Shown one piece after another: positions 39,046 to 48,002 of a stretch of 64,000 nt of DNA. Every line of letters starts with the position of its first letter. Within the stretch, counting starts at the first letter, position 1. A program made the position numbers and the translations under genes. The notes beneath the pieces are model-generated. The model was not told the DNA's origin. It saw only the letters and a program-made list of their open reading frames with translations, and did no database searches. Source of the stretch: an uncultured archaeon (lineage in GTDB: Archaea; Thermoproteota; Nitrososphaeria; JACIWG01); assembly GCA_938034445.1 (NCBI GenBank), contig CALHLD010000024.1:142144-206143 (forward strand), written 5' to 3'.

Positions 39046-39794
39046 GTAACCCTGCAGAACAATTTAGGCGCTCTTTAGTTATAGCCAAAAAGAATATAAA
39101 AATTTACTATTTAAAAGGACCAGTAATTATTTTCGGATTGGTATTCCCGCTTTTTTTGGCTCTGGCTTATATTATAGGAAGAAACATACCATTAGAAGAG
39201 GTGTTGCCGGGGTTAATTGGAATGACAACATTTTTCACAGCCACATCAGTAGGGCCGTCAATTGTTCCTTGGGAAACCCGCTCAAAAACCCTTGAAAGAC
39301 TCTTATGTTGCCCAATTGCTCTTTGGACAATTATTTTTGGAGATATGGTCTCCTCCTTCCTTTTTGGGCTTGTCATATCTGTAATTCCGCTTCTTTATGT
39401 TTTGACTTTAAACATTGAACTGTTAAACTTCATAGTTTTGCTTTTCAGCTTAATTATCGCAAACTTTTGTTTCTCAGCTTTAAGCGTTCTTTTGTCAGCT
39501 TATCCGCCAACCGATATTCCAGCCACATCCCAGATGCTATCTTCCCTGGTCAAATTCCCATTGGTTTTCATTAGCGGAGTTTTCATATCAGTTGAGCAGT
39601 TGCCAGAGTGGGGGAGAATAATAGCGTCTTTTTCGCCATTAACATATTTTACAGACTTGACAAGACAGCTAATTTTGGAAAAGGGCTATTATCCATTGGC
39701 ATTAGACCTTGTAATGATAGTGATTTTTGCTGTGATATTCTCTCTGGCAGCGATAAAATTGCATGAAAAAACTTTAACAAAGCGGTTAAGTTAA
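39042..39794 (+). CDS. ABC-2 type export permease
   Basis: 250 residues with six predicted transmembrane helices. The SKTLERLLCCPIALWTIIFGD region and FVFISGVFISVEQLPEW segment are typical ABC-2 (DrrB-like) features. Together with the ATPase it forms an exporter of unknown small molecule under probable PadR control. The TTG start overlaps the ATPase stop (TTGA). Confidence 0.88.
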   Translation: MSNPAEQFRRSLVIAKKNIKIYYLKGPVIIFGLVFPLFLALAYIIGRNIPLEEVLPGLIGMTTFFTATSVGPSIVPWETRSKTLERLLCCPIALWTIIFGDMVSSFLFGLVISVIPLLYVLTLNIELLNFIVLLFSLIIANFCFSALSVLLSAYPPTDIPATSQMLSSLVKFPLVFISGVFISVEQLPEWGRIIASFSPLTYFTDLTRQLILEKGYYPLALDLVMIVIFAVIFSLAAIKLHEKTLTKRLS

Positions 39795-39857
39795 TGCAAT
39801 AAAGACTGTTGTCAGACTGATTGGAAAGAACCACTTTAGAGAATAAAAATGTTGAAA

Positions 39858-40110
39858 CTAAAGTTTTTTGTATACTACGTCTTTTTCTCTTACTCGCTGC
39901 ACAACTTTTAAGCCTATGCTTTGTCCAGCTTCGGCTCTTTGCACATTTTTATGCTCGATTTGCATGGACTCAACAACCTGCTCAAAGTCTGTTGTTGGTG
40001 AGTTTGCAGAAACTCTTCAAGAGTTTCTTTCCGGCTTTGCCAGTCATACTCATGGCTTGTAAATTTGCTCCAATAATGCGGATGCCTGTGCACGAGCTCC
40101 AGGAGAACCC
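39858..40110 (-). pseudogene. remnant of an EF-Tu domain-2-like small protein
   Basis: The C-terminal part reads FEQVVESMQIEHKNVQRAEAG and GLKVVQRVREKDVVYKKL before a stop at 39858. This is the typical end of the small archaeal translation-elongation-factor-like beta-barrel proteins. Upstream pieces (HYWSKF) are in another frame and a TGA interrupts the join. It is on the opposite strand to the exporter operon. Confidence 0.55.
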
Positions 40111-40324
40111 TACGCTGGAGAACCGTTAAGCCCTCAAGCTTCAAGCCCAAAGCCTCAAAGAGCATAAGAGCTCAGCCTCCAACCACAAATTTAGCGGTTC
40201 ATGGAAAAGGGTATAAAAAGGCAGCGACGAATCGACTCTTTTGAACAGTTGAGAGAGATGAGTTAAAGTGAAACTATGGAGCATAAAGTGTGTTAATCTT
40301 AAATCTGATACGCTTTAAACTTTA

Positions 40325-40594
40325 ATGTGGGCTTTATTGACTGAAAAAGTTGAGGAAGAAAAGCTTCCGGTTTCAGAAAAAGTTAAGGTTTTGCGTTTTC
40401 AAACGCTTTTTAAGGGTGGGCGTTGATTGGCTGCAGCAGACCTGTTCGAGGCTTTTGGAAGAAAACACGTAGCCCTATACTTATGGTTTAAGCGTGGAGA
40501 TTCTTGGAGGAGAAGGCAAAAGTTTGTTTTCAGATCCAAGGAAGAGTGGGAGAAAGCCAAAAAGGCCATTGAAAGCCTTGCAGCGGAGCTTTAG
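40325..40594 (+). pseudogene. unknown small protein with an in-frame TGA
   Basis: One continuous frame of 90 codons starts MWALLTEKVEEEKLPVSEK and is interrupted by a single TGA at 40424-40426, then goes on LAAADLFEAFGRKHVALYLWF to a TAG at 40594. The downstream half could start on TTG 40427. I do not recognise the family. A nonsense mutation in a decaying element is the simplest reading; the lack of selenocysteine genes in view argues against recoding. Confidence 0.5.
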
Positions 40595-40630
40595 GGCTAT
40601 GCTGGCTGAAAAACGCTATGTCTGGCACCG

Positions 40631-41263
40631 GTGGAGGATAGGCTCTACCAAAATAGGATTCTGGGAAGGACCCGCCAGTATAACACGCTGGTTGTTTTGT
40701 CAACAGCCCTCGGAAAAACAGTCATAGTCCTACTATTAGCCATAGAAAAGGCTGAGGAGGGCAAAATATTCTTTTTAGCGCCCACAAGGCCGCTTGTCCA
40801 GCAGCACCACCAAACCTTCCTGGATAAAACATGGTTTGACGAGGCCTTCTACTGGTCAAGCATTTCAAGAGCCAGAAAAATTAAGTGCATAATAAGCCAA
40901 CTAAACAGGAAGCTGCCGGAACTCTTAAAAGGAACGATCAAGCCTGCCGTAACCCTAATGGACTACCAGCCGAAAACAACGCAGGCCACAACAGTAAAAG
41001 CTCAAACGCTTCAAGCAGAGTTAGCCACCCCACCAAGAAAAGAGCTTTGGAAACCCCAAACAATACAGACTAAAGGCTTAAGCCAAGCCATGAAATGGCT
41101 GGTGGAAAACCTCCCAAACCAAACAATAACAATAGAAGAAGTTGTCCAACGCGCATATGAAGAGGAAGGCCTGGAAAAGGCGGCAGTGGAAACAGCCATA
41201 TGGCGCCTAACACAACAAGGCCAAATATACCAACCACAACCAGGAAAAATAAGAAAACTCTAA
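40631..41263 (+). pseudogene. Hef-like helicase with internal deletion, fused to a winged helix
   Basis: The GTG at 40631 begins VEDRLYQNRILG; motif I is STALGKTVIV and motif Ia is LAPTRPLVQQHH, both typical of the archaeal Hef/FANCM helicase start. The frame then jumps to FYWSSISRARKIKCIISQLN and ends with a winged helix (LSQAMKWLVENL, GQIYQPQPGK) like those closing archaeal MCM and related proteins. DEAH and motifs III-VI are missing, so it cannot be a working helicase. Confidence 0.65.
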
Positions 41264-41292
41264 AAGGATTCACTTAATTATTTAATTGCATA

Positions 41293-41318
41293 CCGCCAGG
41301 TCCACTTAAATTTTTAAG
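41293..41318 (+). repeat. attR-like repeat of the tRNA-Ala 3' end
   Basis: ccgccaggtccacttaaa plus tttttaag matches 35883-35908 with two mismatches. No further tRNA sequence precedes it, so it is a boundary copy rather than a second gene. Confidence 0.75.
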
Positions 41319-41850
41319 GCGAACCTTTAGATAATTGGAAATTATGTTTCCTATGTAAATTTTCAAAAGTTGAATTATTAGATTTGACAAAAAATAGGAC
41401 TAATACGTATGGGTCATATATATCCAGCGAACATGTTCTAACTGTCCAAAATTTCTTTTATATGTCGTCCTGCAGCAGGATTACCCTCACTCAAATAACA
41501 GTGTTAGGTTTAGTTATAAAATTCCAACATCGCTCAGATATTTTTATCATACTGGTAAACTGAACAAAGCAAAAAATAAGCAAAACAAAGATTTATACTA
41601 TTCTCGTTAACATGTAGAAGAAATTTTGTAGCAAACTACACAACAATTTACGATATCTCTAGATATTGTAATATTATAGTGCCTTACTTATTTCCTGAGA
41701 TTGTTTAACGGTCTTCTGTAGTCTTATTTGATTTGAAAAATATATTTAACAAAAATCCCTCTTTATTTTGATAACTTTATACAAAAGTTATAAGAATATA
41801 AAAAAATTGTAGAGGTTTATTAATCTTGTCTAAAAAATGAAATCAGTTGC
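41319..41850. other. AT-rich stretch without a gene
   Basis: About 530 bases between the element end and the small lysine-rich ORF. I see no ORF with a plausible start, no tRNA and no strong hairpin. It contains several TATA-like A/T tracts and probably reflects old flank or debris of the insertion. Confidence 0.5.
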
Positions 41851-41925
41851 TTAAGCTTTTTTCTGTTCAGTACTTTGAGTAGTCTGAGTGGTTTCGGTTT
41901 CCTTCTTGGCCTTCTTCTTAGCCAA
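41851..41925 (-). CDS. 24-residue Lys/Thr-rich peptide
   Basis: A TTG at 41925 gives MAKKKAKKETETTQTTQSTE followed by QKKA and a stop. GGTGACC seven bases upstream is a good ribosome-binding site, and a strong TATA (aaatttatatatag, minus strand around 41970-41957) lies about 25-30 bases farther back. These signals support expression. No family is recognised; it could be a nucleic-acid-binding peptide or a truncated gene. Confidence 0.45.
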   Translation of the reverse strand: MAKKKAKKETETTQTTQSTEQKKA

Positions 41926-41999
41926 GCAGGTCACCTGAAAATCCTTAATATAAGAATCTATATATAAATTTTACTATTTAATTTCATCATTATCTATTC

Positions 42000-42782
42000 C
42001 TATTTTAGATTATGGAATAATAGCGCGCAGTCTCTATCTGGGTGTATATTATAATAAGGTTCTTTAATTTTAGTATTGCCAAATGGATTAAAAGAATGGA
42101 AAAATGTAGTAACATATCTAAGTAAAAAGATAACAATGTATGTGCAAAAAAAGAGAAAATGAATCAACAACTCTTCACTAAAAATAATTACAACTATTAT
42201 GAAATTTGCGAAAAAGCTTATCCAATGAACAAAAGCATTATAATTTGGATTTCTTGAATAGGAAGGTGAAAAAATTGTATCTAAAAATATATAGAATATT
42301 ACAAACGCATTAAATAGGCTCACATACTTATTATTAACATATCTTGGATTTCCTCTACCTTTAAAATCTGCAATCGAATATGTTAGTGCTAGCACAAAAT
42401 CGTAGCTTTCCATTGCAGATGAAACACCAGACGCTCCCAAAGAAGCGTATTCCGGAAATATCAATAAAGAGTATGAATTTGCTAAAATAGCGGAGATAAA
42501 AGGACTAAAATAAAAAGGTAGATGATTACTTTTAACATCCTCATTCAAAATGTTTAGTAAAATATAGAAAAGAAGAAAAGTTAACATAGCTTGAAAGTTT
42601 AATAGAAAGTGTTCTATGTCACGATGAATTAGAATCGATGTTATAACACCCCATGGTGTTCTCCAAGATAAAGACATAATCTCCTTAATGAACGGAAAAA
42701 AATTTGTGACAACAAGTATGAATATGCATAGAAAATTAAAGACTAGATAATATAAGCAAACTAAAAGCTCTCCCTTATACAA
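42000..42782 (-). CDS. rhomboid-family intramembrane protease
   Basis: 260 residues with about six or seven transmembrane helices. HFLLNF is the HxxxN segment, SLGASGV holds the catalytic serine in GxSG, and NAFVHWISFF supplies the catalytic histidine. All three elements are present in the order of rhomboids, which cleave membrane-anchored substrates inside the bilayer. The loops are longer than in GlpG, so it belongs to a divergent archaeal type. Confidence 0.8.
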   Translation of the reverse strand: MYKGELLVCLYYLVFNFLCIFILVVTNFFPFIKEIMSLSWRTPWGVITSILIHRDIEHFLLNFQAMLTFLLFYILLNILNEDVKSNHLPFYFSPFISAILANSYSLLIFPEYASLGASGVSSAMESYDFVLALTYSIADFKGRGNPRYVNNKYVSLFNAFVIFYIFLDTIFSPSYSRNPNYNAFVHWISFFANFIIVVIIFSEELLIHFLFFCTYIVIFLLRYVTTFFHSFNPFGNTKIKEPYYNIHPDRDCALLFHNLK

Positions 42783-42879
42783 TAATAACTATTAAAGCAT
42801 GCTACATATATAAATATATCATATAATTTTTGAAAACCAATCTTTTAGGATAAACCTTTAATGTAAAGTCAAAAGAATA

Positions 42880-42954
42880 TGGGTCCAGCCGGATTTGAAC
42901 CGGCGATCTTTCGGTTATCAGCCGAACGCTCTAACCAAGCTGAGCTATGGACCC
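42880..42954 (-). tRNA. tRNA-Ile (GAT)
   Basis: Minus strand: acceptor GGGTCCA/TGGACCC, D arm GCTCAGCTTGGTTAGAGC, anticodon stem TTCGG/CCGAA around CTGATAA (anticodon GAT), T arm GCCGG-TTCAAAT-CCGGC, discriminator A. First of three minus-strand tRNA genes followed by the SRP RNA. Confidence 0.95.
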
Positions 42955-43184
42955 CTAAAAAGAGTAAAAAATTGACAGATATAAAAATTTTTGTAAAAAT
43001 GCTTATCTAACTTCAGACCACTATATATCTAATACAAAATCGCTACCAACAAAAACAAACCTTTATAGCATCAAAAAGCCTTACTGAATATACCTCAAAA
43101 AGCATAAACCAGCAAACATGCCATGAAATACAAAAAACTATTGCCAATAGACAAAAACAGCAAAAAACCAAAAACATGAGAAAA

Positions 43185-43259
43185 TGGGCCAGCCAGGATT
43201 TGAACCTGGGCTTTACGCCGTGTAAGGGCGTTGTCTTAACCGGACTAGACCACTGGCCC
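43185..43259 (-). tRNA. tRNA-Val (TAC)
   Basis: Minus strand: acceptor GGGCCAG/CTGGCCC, anticodon stem ACGCC/GGCGT around CTTACAC (anticodon TAC), T arm CCAGG-TTCAAAT-CCTGG, discriminator A. No intron. Confidence 0.94.
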
Positions 43260-43326
43260 ACACAATATTATCACTTGATTAAATTTAAAATCTTTTCCTC
43301 AGCATCATATATTGCGTTAAAAGGGA

Positions 43327-43412
43327 CGCCGGGAGGGGGATTTGAACCCCCGAGTCTCGTGAGAGACGCAGGGTTAGCAACCCTGTGCCCTGCCTGGCTG
43401 GGCGATCCCGGC
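43327..43412 (-). tRNA. tRNA-Ser (GCT)
   Basis: Type II tRNA on the minus strand: acceptor GCCGGGA/TCCCGGC, anticodon stem CAGGG/CCCTG around TTGCTAA (anticodon GCT), a long variable arm CGTCTCTCACGAGACTC, and T arm GGGGG-TTCAAAT-CCCCC. The discriminator is G, as expected for tRNA-Ser. Confidence 0.94.
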
Positions 43413-43463
43413 TTTCTGACGCAAAATTAAAAAAATAATTGACTTAAAATCTTTTTGCAAAAG

Positions 43464-43779
43464 TGGCGGTAGCCCCATTAGTGTTCACGCCTAAACAGGG
43501 CCTATTAACTCTACCCAATCCTTCACGTAGACGTGATAGCGTGGACGCCCTACCTTAGGGTTGCTTCCTCCCGGACCTCACCCGGTTCGGTAGCTGAAGG
43601 TCACCTTCCTTCCTTCGAAGGAGGCGCCTCTTACGTCCACCCATCACGGCGCGAATTCATCTTGGGATCGAGTTAACGGTTTCCTTGTTTAGGTGTTTTA
43701 CCTAATGGTTACTGGCCCCTGCTATAGCCGACTGCAGGTTAATGGGAGGCGGCTATTCTCCCGGCCCTACCTACCGCCA
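43464..43779 (-). ncRNA. ffs: signal recognition particle (7S) RNA
   Basis: On the minus strand the 5' TGGCGGTAG pairs with the 3' CTACCGCCA to close the molecule (helix 1/5 region). The diagnostic helix-8 segment reads GAACCGGGTGAGGTCC, a GGGA tetraloop and GGAAGCAACCCTAAGG, the binding site of SRP54. At 316 bases it is the usual archaeal length. It scaffolds SRP19 and SRP54 for membrane-protein targeting. Confidence 0.95.
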
Positions 43780-43797
43780 TAATATATTATAGGGAAG

Positions 43798-44727
43798 TTA
43801 TATTTTAACTTGATTATTTTTAGTTCCATTTAATTCTGATAATATTGTGCATAAAGAGCATTTTTCAGAGAAAGTTGGTGCACCACAGATTTTGCATTTT
43901 TTTCTTTCTTTTTTTGGAAGTGTTATTGACTTAGATATGCCCATAGCTGAATGAAATAAAGAGTATTTTATTCCCGGGTGACTTCTTTCTAGATTGTTCA
44001 AGATTTCACGGATTTGTGATCGTATTCCCTCATGCATATATGGGCATGCCATTTTTTGAAAACGTTCATTATTCAAAAATGAATAGAGTGCTAACTCTTC
44101 CTCATATATTTCTGCTAATGGCTTTATTCTTCTTTGAGGAAAAATGGATGTCTCATAATGTACTGGCAAATTCCATTTTAATCGTTTCAAATCATTGTTT
44201 AATAAATTTATCAAAAATGTTTGTATAATATCATCTAAGTTATGTGCTGTCGCCACAACCTGTATGTTTAATTTCTGTGCTATGAGATCCATTGCTCTCC
44301 TCCTGAATATACCGCATATACTGCAGGCTGACCATTTTTTTCTTAAATTTGAAATTTCATCAATAGTATATCCAAAAAGATCTTTGAATTTGAAAATGTA
44401 ATGGGGGACTTCTAGTTCATTACAAACTTTCTTAACAATTTCTAGTGCGTCCTCCCTATACTCACTTATTCCCTCATCAATAGTTGCAACAACTATTTCA
44501 GATGCATGGGTTTTAGTTATTTTATTTAAAATTCTAAGCATCGCAAGACTATCTTTTCCACCTGAAACCATAAGCAAAATTTTTTCTCCATAATTTAACA
44601 TATTATACTTTGATATAGTTTTTATAACCTTTTCTTCTATCGATTCCTTGAAACATTTTATACAAAAGTATCTACCACTATACGCTCTATAATATATTGC
44701 TGACCCATTACAAAAGGAGCAAAGCAT
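43798..44727 (-). CDS. tRNA thiolation enzyme (TtuA/Ncs6 family)
   Basis: 309 residues. An N-terminal zinc finger CSFCNG...CIKCF, the PP-loop MVSGGKDSLAML (about 53), CSICGIFRR with catalytic/iron-sulfur cysteines, CPYM, and a C-terminal zinc finger CKICGAP...CSLC define the TtuA/Ncs6 family. It adenylates a tRNA uridine and replaces oxygen by sulfur. Whether the target is U34 or U54 cannot be told here. Confidence 0.9.
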   Translation of the reverse strand: MLCSFCNGSAIYYRAYSGRYFCIKCFKESIEEKVIKTISKYNMLNYGEKILLMVSGGKDSLAMLRILNKITKTHASEIVVATIDEGISEYREDALEIVKKVCNELEVPHYIFKFKDLFGYTIDEISNLRKKWSACSICGIFRRRAMDLIAQKLNIQVVATAHNLDDIIQTFLINLLNNDLKRLKWNLPVHYETSIFPQRRIKPLAEIYEEELALYSFLNNERFQKMACPYMHEGIRSQIREILNNLERSHPGIKYSLFHSAMGISKSITLPKKERKKCKICGAPTFSEKCSLCTILSELNGTKNNQVKI

Positions 44728-44907
44728 ATTTAATTCACAATCCTACGATTAAATCACTCTTATTTTAATTATTCGTAAAAATGTTTGACTATACTTCAGA
44801 AAAATCTAGTATACCTTCTTATTACTTCTAATAGTCCATCTTGGCTTGTTTCACTCATGATTGTATATGATTATATACAATTATTATTTTATAAAAGTGG
44901 GAGTCAC

Positions 44908-45246
44908 ATGTTTAAAAAAATAATCTTTGCAATTATAAGTATAGTTGTACTGTTCTCAAACATATATTGTATCAATGTTAGAGGATACACTTTATTAGAT
45001 TCAAATTCAACAGAGGATCTATTTGAAAATCTTTCTTCTAAATTCGTTAATTTATTTGAAAAAATTGTTATGATCCTTAAGGGTGCTATATTAAATATTT
45101 CTAGGATAGCTTATTCGCTTGTTGCTATGGTTGGTGTGCTAATTTATTTTAGTAGATTAAATAAACGGCTTGGATTAGATCTTATAAAAGGTGCACTGAT
45201 ATTAGCTCTACTTTCAGAAATTATTTTTCCATTTTTAGTTAGGTAG
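44908..45246 (+). CDS. small membrane protein with signal peptide and two helices
   Basis: 112 residues from ATG 44908; an in-frame upstream extension to 44785 looks spurious, since a TATA-like ttattattttataa lies about 25 bases before 44908. A basic start and hydrophobic stretch (FKKIIFAIISIVVLFSNIYC) look like a signal peptide, then a polar segment and two transmembrane helices (IAYSLVAMVGVLIYF, GALILALLSEIIFPFLV). The layout recalls VirB2/TrbC-type pilin-like subunits, but that is topology only. Confidence 0.55.
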   Translation: MFKKIIFAIISIVVLFSNIYCINVRGYTLLDSNSTEDLFENLSSKFVNLFEKIVMILKGAILNISRIAYSLVAMVGVLIYFSRLNKRLGLDLIKGALILALLSEIIFPFLVR

Positions 45247-45257
45247 TTGCATCATAT

Positions 45258-46319
45258 TTATTCTACTCTGTATCTTAAAAACGCAGCAATTCCACCTAAC
45301 ATATTTAATTGTATTCCAACATTAGTGTTATCATCTAAGAAATAAATTGTTCCTCTATGCCTAAGAATGTTAGAGAAAATGTCTACTATTTTATCTTCCT
45401 CTATTTTATTTTTTGATAGAAAATCTTTGACTATCAGGAGACTTTCACAAGCACCTATTAATGCTGCTTTTTCTATTTTTTCTATAGAAAGTAGTGATAA
45501 GCCATCTCCTTTGTAAAGTGAAGATAATACATTCTCCATTATTACTCTGGCTTTCGAAAAGAAATTTTCTTTGAATATCTTTGAAAACATTTCTGAATTG
45601 ATCGCCTGTCTTATTCCATCAAATCCACCATATTCTACTCCTTCTACTATTATAATTTGTACCTTTTTACTTATATTTGAATTTTCAAGAAAATTTTTAA
45701 ATCCTAGCTTAAATGGTCCAGGCCCAAATATCACAATTTTGTTCCCTTGAGTTAAAGAGGTTATTATTTCAAAAATTTGTTTATAATATGCTTTTATCCA
45801 CTCATGTTTTATATCATAAAGTTTTCCTTGATAGTCTGAGTATACTTCAGCTACATATTTTATTTGACTTCCCTTTATTTCTCCTACACCTGCGACCTGT
45901 GAATCCAGTGCAACTAAAATTAAATTTTCCTTGATCATTTTTTGTTCTAAACGTTCAAAATCAATTTGGCTACCTTCTTTTATTAAAAGGAATCTTGTAT
46001 AAAGACTAATCTCTAAAGAGTGTCTTGTTCCTTTATGTACATGTTCATCAGATGTTCCCTCTATAAAACCACTTATTTTTAGTGTATCAAATGCATTTTC
46101 GAAGCATATCTCATCAACTCTTATCGTTAATATAACCGTTTTTCTTTCTTTTTCAGCATGTCGTGAAAAATCTTTCTCGAATTTTATTGTTCTAATTGTT
46201 TTGGCAGATACTAAGTCCTCTTTACTAATATACAATCTCAAAAAAAGCATATCTTCTATAGTTTCAGGAGTGATTTCGGCACTATTTGTTGCCAGCCTCT
46301 TTACCTTCACTTTTCTCAC
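45258..46319 (-). CDS. pelA: pelota (Dom34) ribosome-rescue factor
   Basis: 353 residues. The N-terminal Sm-like domain (ETIEDMLFLRLYISKEDLV, RKTVILTIRVDEICF, DEHVHKGTRHSLEI) is pelota-specific. The central and C-terminal eRF1-like domains lack GGQ and end with LNMLGGIAAFLRYRVE. It enters stalled ribosomes with an aEF-1alpha GTPase and promotes recycling. It is followed on the minus strand by nothing in phase; dnaG is 10 bases upstream. Confidence 0.94.
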   Translation of the reverse strand: MRKVKVKRLATNSAEITPETIEDMLFLRLYISKEDLVSAKTIRTIKFEKDFSRHAEKERKTVILTIRVDEICFENAFDTLKISGFIEGTSDEHVHKGTRHSLEISLYTRFLLIKEGSQIDFERLEQKMIKENLILVALDSQVAGVGEIKGSQIKYVAEVYSDYQGKLYDIKHEWIKAYYKQIFEIITSLTQGNKIVIFGPGPFKLGFKNFLENSNISKKVQIIIVEGVEYGGFDGIRQAINSEMFSKIFKENFFSKARVIMENVLSSLYKGDGLSLLSIEKIEKAALIGACESLLIVKDFLSKNKIEEDKIVDIFSNILRHRGTIYFLDDNTNVGIQLNMLGGIAAFLRYRVE

Positions 46320-46329
46320 GTAAAGCCTT

Positions 46330-47463
46330 TTAAAAATTATCTAATGTCGTAATAGTTATTGAAGAAGGTTTCTTTGTAATTTCTCCTATCCTATGCCCAA
46401 TTATAACAGCTATACCCCTTTTTTCAGAAAGTTCAACAATTCTTTGTGATACTATTCCATCAAAGATGATATATTTTGCATTTCCCAATTCTTCTGAATC
46501 AAGTTTCTTAGCAAGTTCACTTACAGGCACCCTTACTAATTCATTCAAGTTATCATCTAATATGACCGCCTCTAATGTATTACTTAATGATGGTTTAAGT
46601 TCCCTAACCTTCTCAGCAAGTTGAGCGCTTATATTTGGTGGCGTCTCCTTTTTTATTTGAGGTAAAGATACTTCAACAGCGTTGCTTAAGCATTCCATGA
46701 TCTCTAAAGGTGTTAATTCTTCTACTTCCCTGCCAGCTGGTGCTCTAACAACTTTATCTACTCTTGCTACTTGCATTAGTTCCTTTAAAATTAAGTCCCC
46801 CCCTCTATCACCATCCAAAAATGCTATAATCTTTTTATTCTTGCTTAGTTCTATCACAGATTGAGGTATTCCTGTTCCCTCTATTCCTATAACGTTTTCT
46901 ATACCAGCACGCAACAGGTTTAATACATCCGCTCTTCCTTCAACTAATATTACTGTATCTGATTTATCGATTGCAGGCCCTGCTGGTAACTTTTCTTTTC
47001 CATATGTTGTAATCTTTGATTTGCCCATAGATTCACTTATATCCTTTAATATCTTGCTACTCTCGCTCATGACTTTCTTAGACCATTCTCTTGCTATCTC
47101 TTTTGCTCTCTCTTTTATCTGTTTAATTTTCTCAGCACGAACATCTTCTATTGAAATTAATCTAAATTTTGCATTGCATGGGCCCACACGATCTACACTC
47201 TCTACTGTTGCAGCTATCAAACTTGTGGTTTCAAAATCAGTTGAAGTTGGAATTAGAACTTCGCCAAATGTCCTATCATTCCTTGACTCAAGATTTATTT
47301 CTATACGTCCTATTTTCCACGTTTTTTGTAGTTCATTTAAATCGAATTCTGGCCCAAATAAGCCTTCAGTCTGTCCAAAAATTGCTCCTACTACATCTGC
47401 CCGTTCCACTACTCCTTCTACTTCAAATTTTATACGGATTAAATATTTGGTTGGTATTGACAT
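46330..47463 (-). CDS. dnaG: archaeal DnaG-like primase
   Basis: 377 residues. A family-specific N-terminal domain (AIFGQTEGLFGPEFDLNELQ) is followed by the Toprim domain with VEGRADVLNLLRAGIENVIGIEG and FLDGDRGGDLI, then a C-terminal region ending in IVIGHRIGEITKKPS. Archaeal DnaG makes short RNA and associates with the exosome through Csl4; a csl4 gene lies at 27423. No zinc-binding domain as in bacterial DnaG is present, as expected. Confidence 0.93.
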   Translation of the reverse strand: MSIPTKYLIRIKFEVEGVVERADVVGAIFGQTEGLFGPEFDLNELQKTWKIGRIEINLESRNDRTFGEVLIPTSTDFETTSLIAATVESVDRVGPCNAKFRLISIEDVRAEKIKQIKERAKEIAREWSKKVMSESSKILKDISESMGKSKITTYGKEKLPAGPAIDKSDTVILVEGRADVLNLLRAGIENVIGIEGTGIPQSVIELSKNKKIIAFLDGDRGGDLILKELMQVARVDKVVRAPAGREVEELTPLEIMECLSNAVEVSLPQIKKETPPNISAQLAEKVRELKPSLSNTLEAVILDDNLNELVRVPVSELAKKLDSEELGNAKYIIFDGIVSQRIVELSEKRGIAVIIGHRIGEITKKPSSITITTLDNF

Positions 47464-47519
47464 GCTCGTCTAACGACCTTGATTCAAATAATCTATTATT
47501 TTAAGTTATTTTTTTTCTT

Positions 47520-47975
47520 TTATTCAAACCTTTTAATAACTGAAGAAAGTTCTTCTAGGTGAGTTATCATATTTTTACCAAGCTTATAAAGTTGTTTTCT
47601 ATACCAAATATCATATCTTATTCCCTTTGAACTAAATTCTGAAATTAATTTTTTACATATATTTTTTCCCTCTTCATCATTGTCCACTAAAATTATAACT
47701 TTTGTCGCATTAATTGCCATATTAAACAGTTCAATATGATCTGAATTATGACTATAAAGATAAGGCTTTCCTATAACACCAATTTCCTTTAATGCCTTTG
47801 CATCCTTTGGTCCTTCAACCACTATAAGTGCACCGTTTTCAATTTCATTATTAAGTGATGCTATAAGTTCTTTTAGCATTTCCAATGCTAAAATATTTTT
47901 TCTTTTGAACCTTTTATGTGAAGTTTGTCCCCCGCCTCTGACCAGTTTTGGCTCATTTACGCCCTTAATTGGCAT
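47520..47975 (-). CDS. Toprim-domain protein (RNase M5-like)
   Basis: 151 residues. The Toprim core is GALIVVEGPKDAKALKEIG (Glu motif) and IILVDNDEEGKNI (DxD motif). Small archaeal proteins of this kind (UPF0292-type) resemble the 5S rRNA maturase domain, but their function is unproven. A basic N-terminus (GGGQTSHKRFKRKN) suggests nucleic-acid binding. It lies between dnaG and the structured RNA candidate on the same strand. Confidence 0.78.
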   Translation of the reverse strand: MPIKGVNEPKLVRGGGQTSHKRFKRKNILALEMLKELIASLNNEIENGALIVVEGPKDAKALKEIGVIGKPYLYSHNSDHIELFNMAINATKVIILVDNDEEGKNICKKLISEFSSKGIRYDIWYRKQLYKLGKNMITHLEELSSVIKRFE

Positions 47976-48002
47976 GTCTCACCAAACCTCTTTTTGCGGG
48001 GG

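Larger units (their letters stand above)
35883..41318. mobile_element. integrated element at tRNA-Ala, decaying, no integrase
   Basis: The region between two copies of the tRNA-Ala 3' end has higher GC and different codon use than the flanks. It holds remnants of four genes, one intact operon and a deleted helicase. A 26-bp repeat, including bases beyond the tRNA, bounds it. This is the pattern left by a tyrosine-recombinase element that inserted in the tRNA 3' end. No integrase ORF is seen, so the element is probably immobile. Confidence 0.75.

Noticed and set aside
43043..43261. Minus-strand ORF over the tRNA-Val gene
   Set aside because: Its start region overlaps tRNA-Val and the rest is low-complexity AT sequence.
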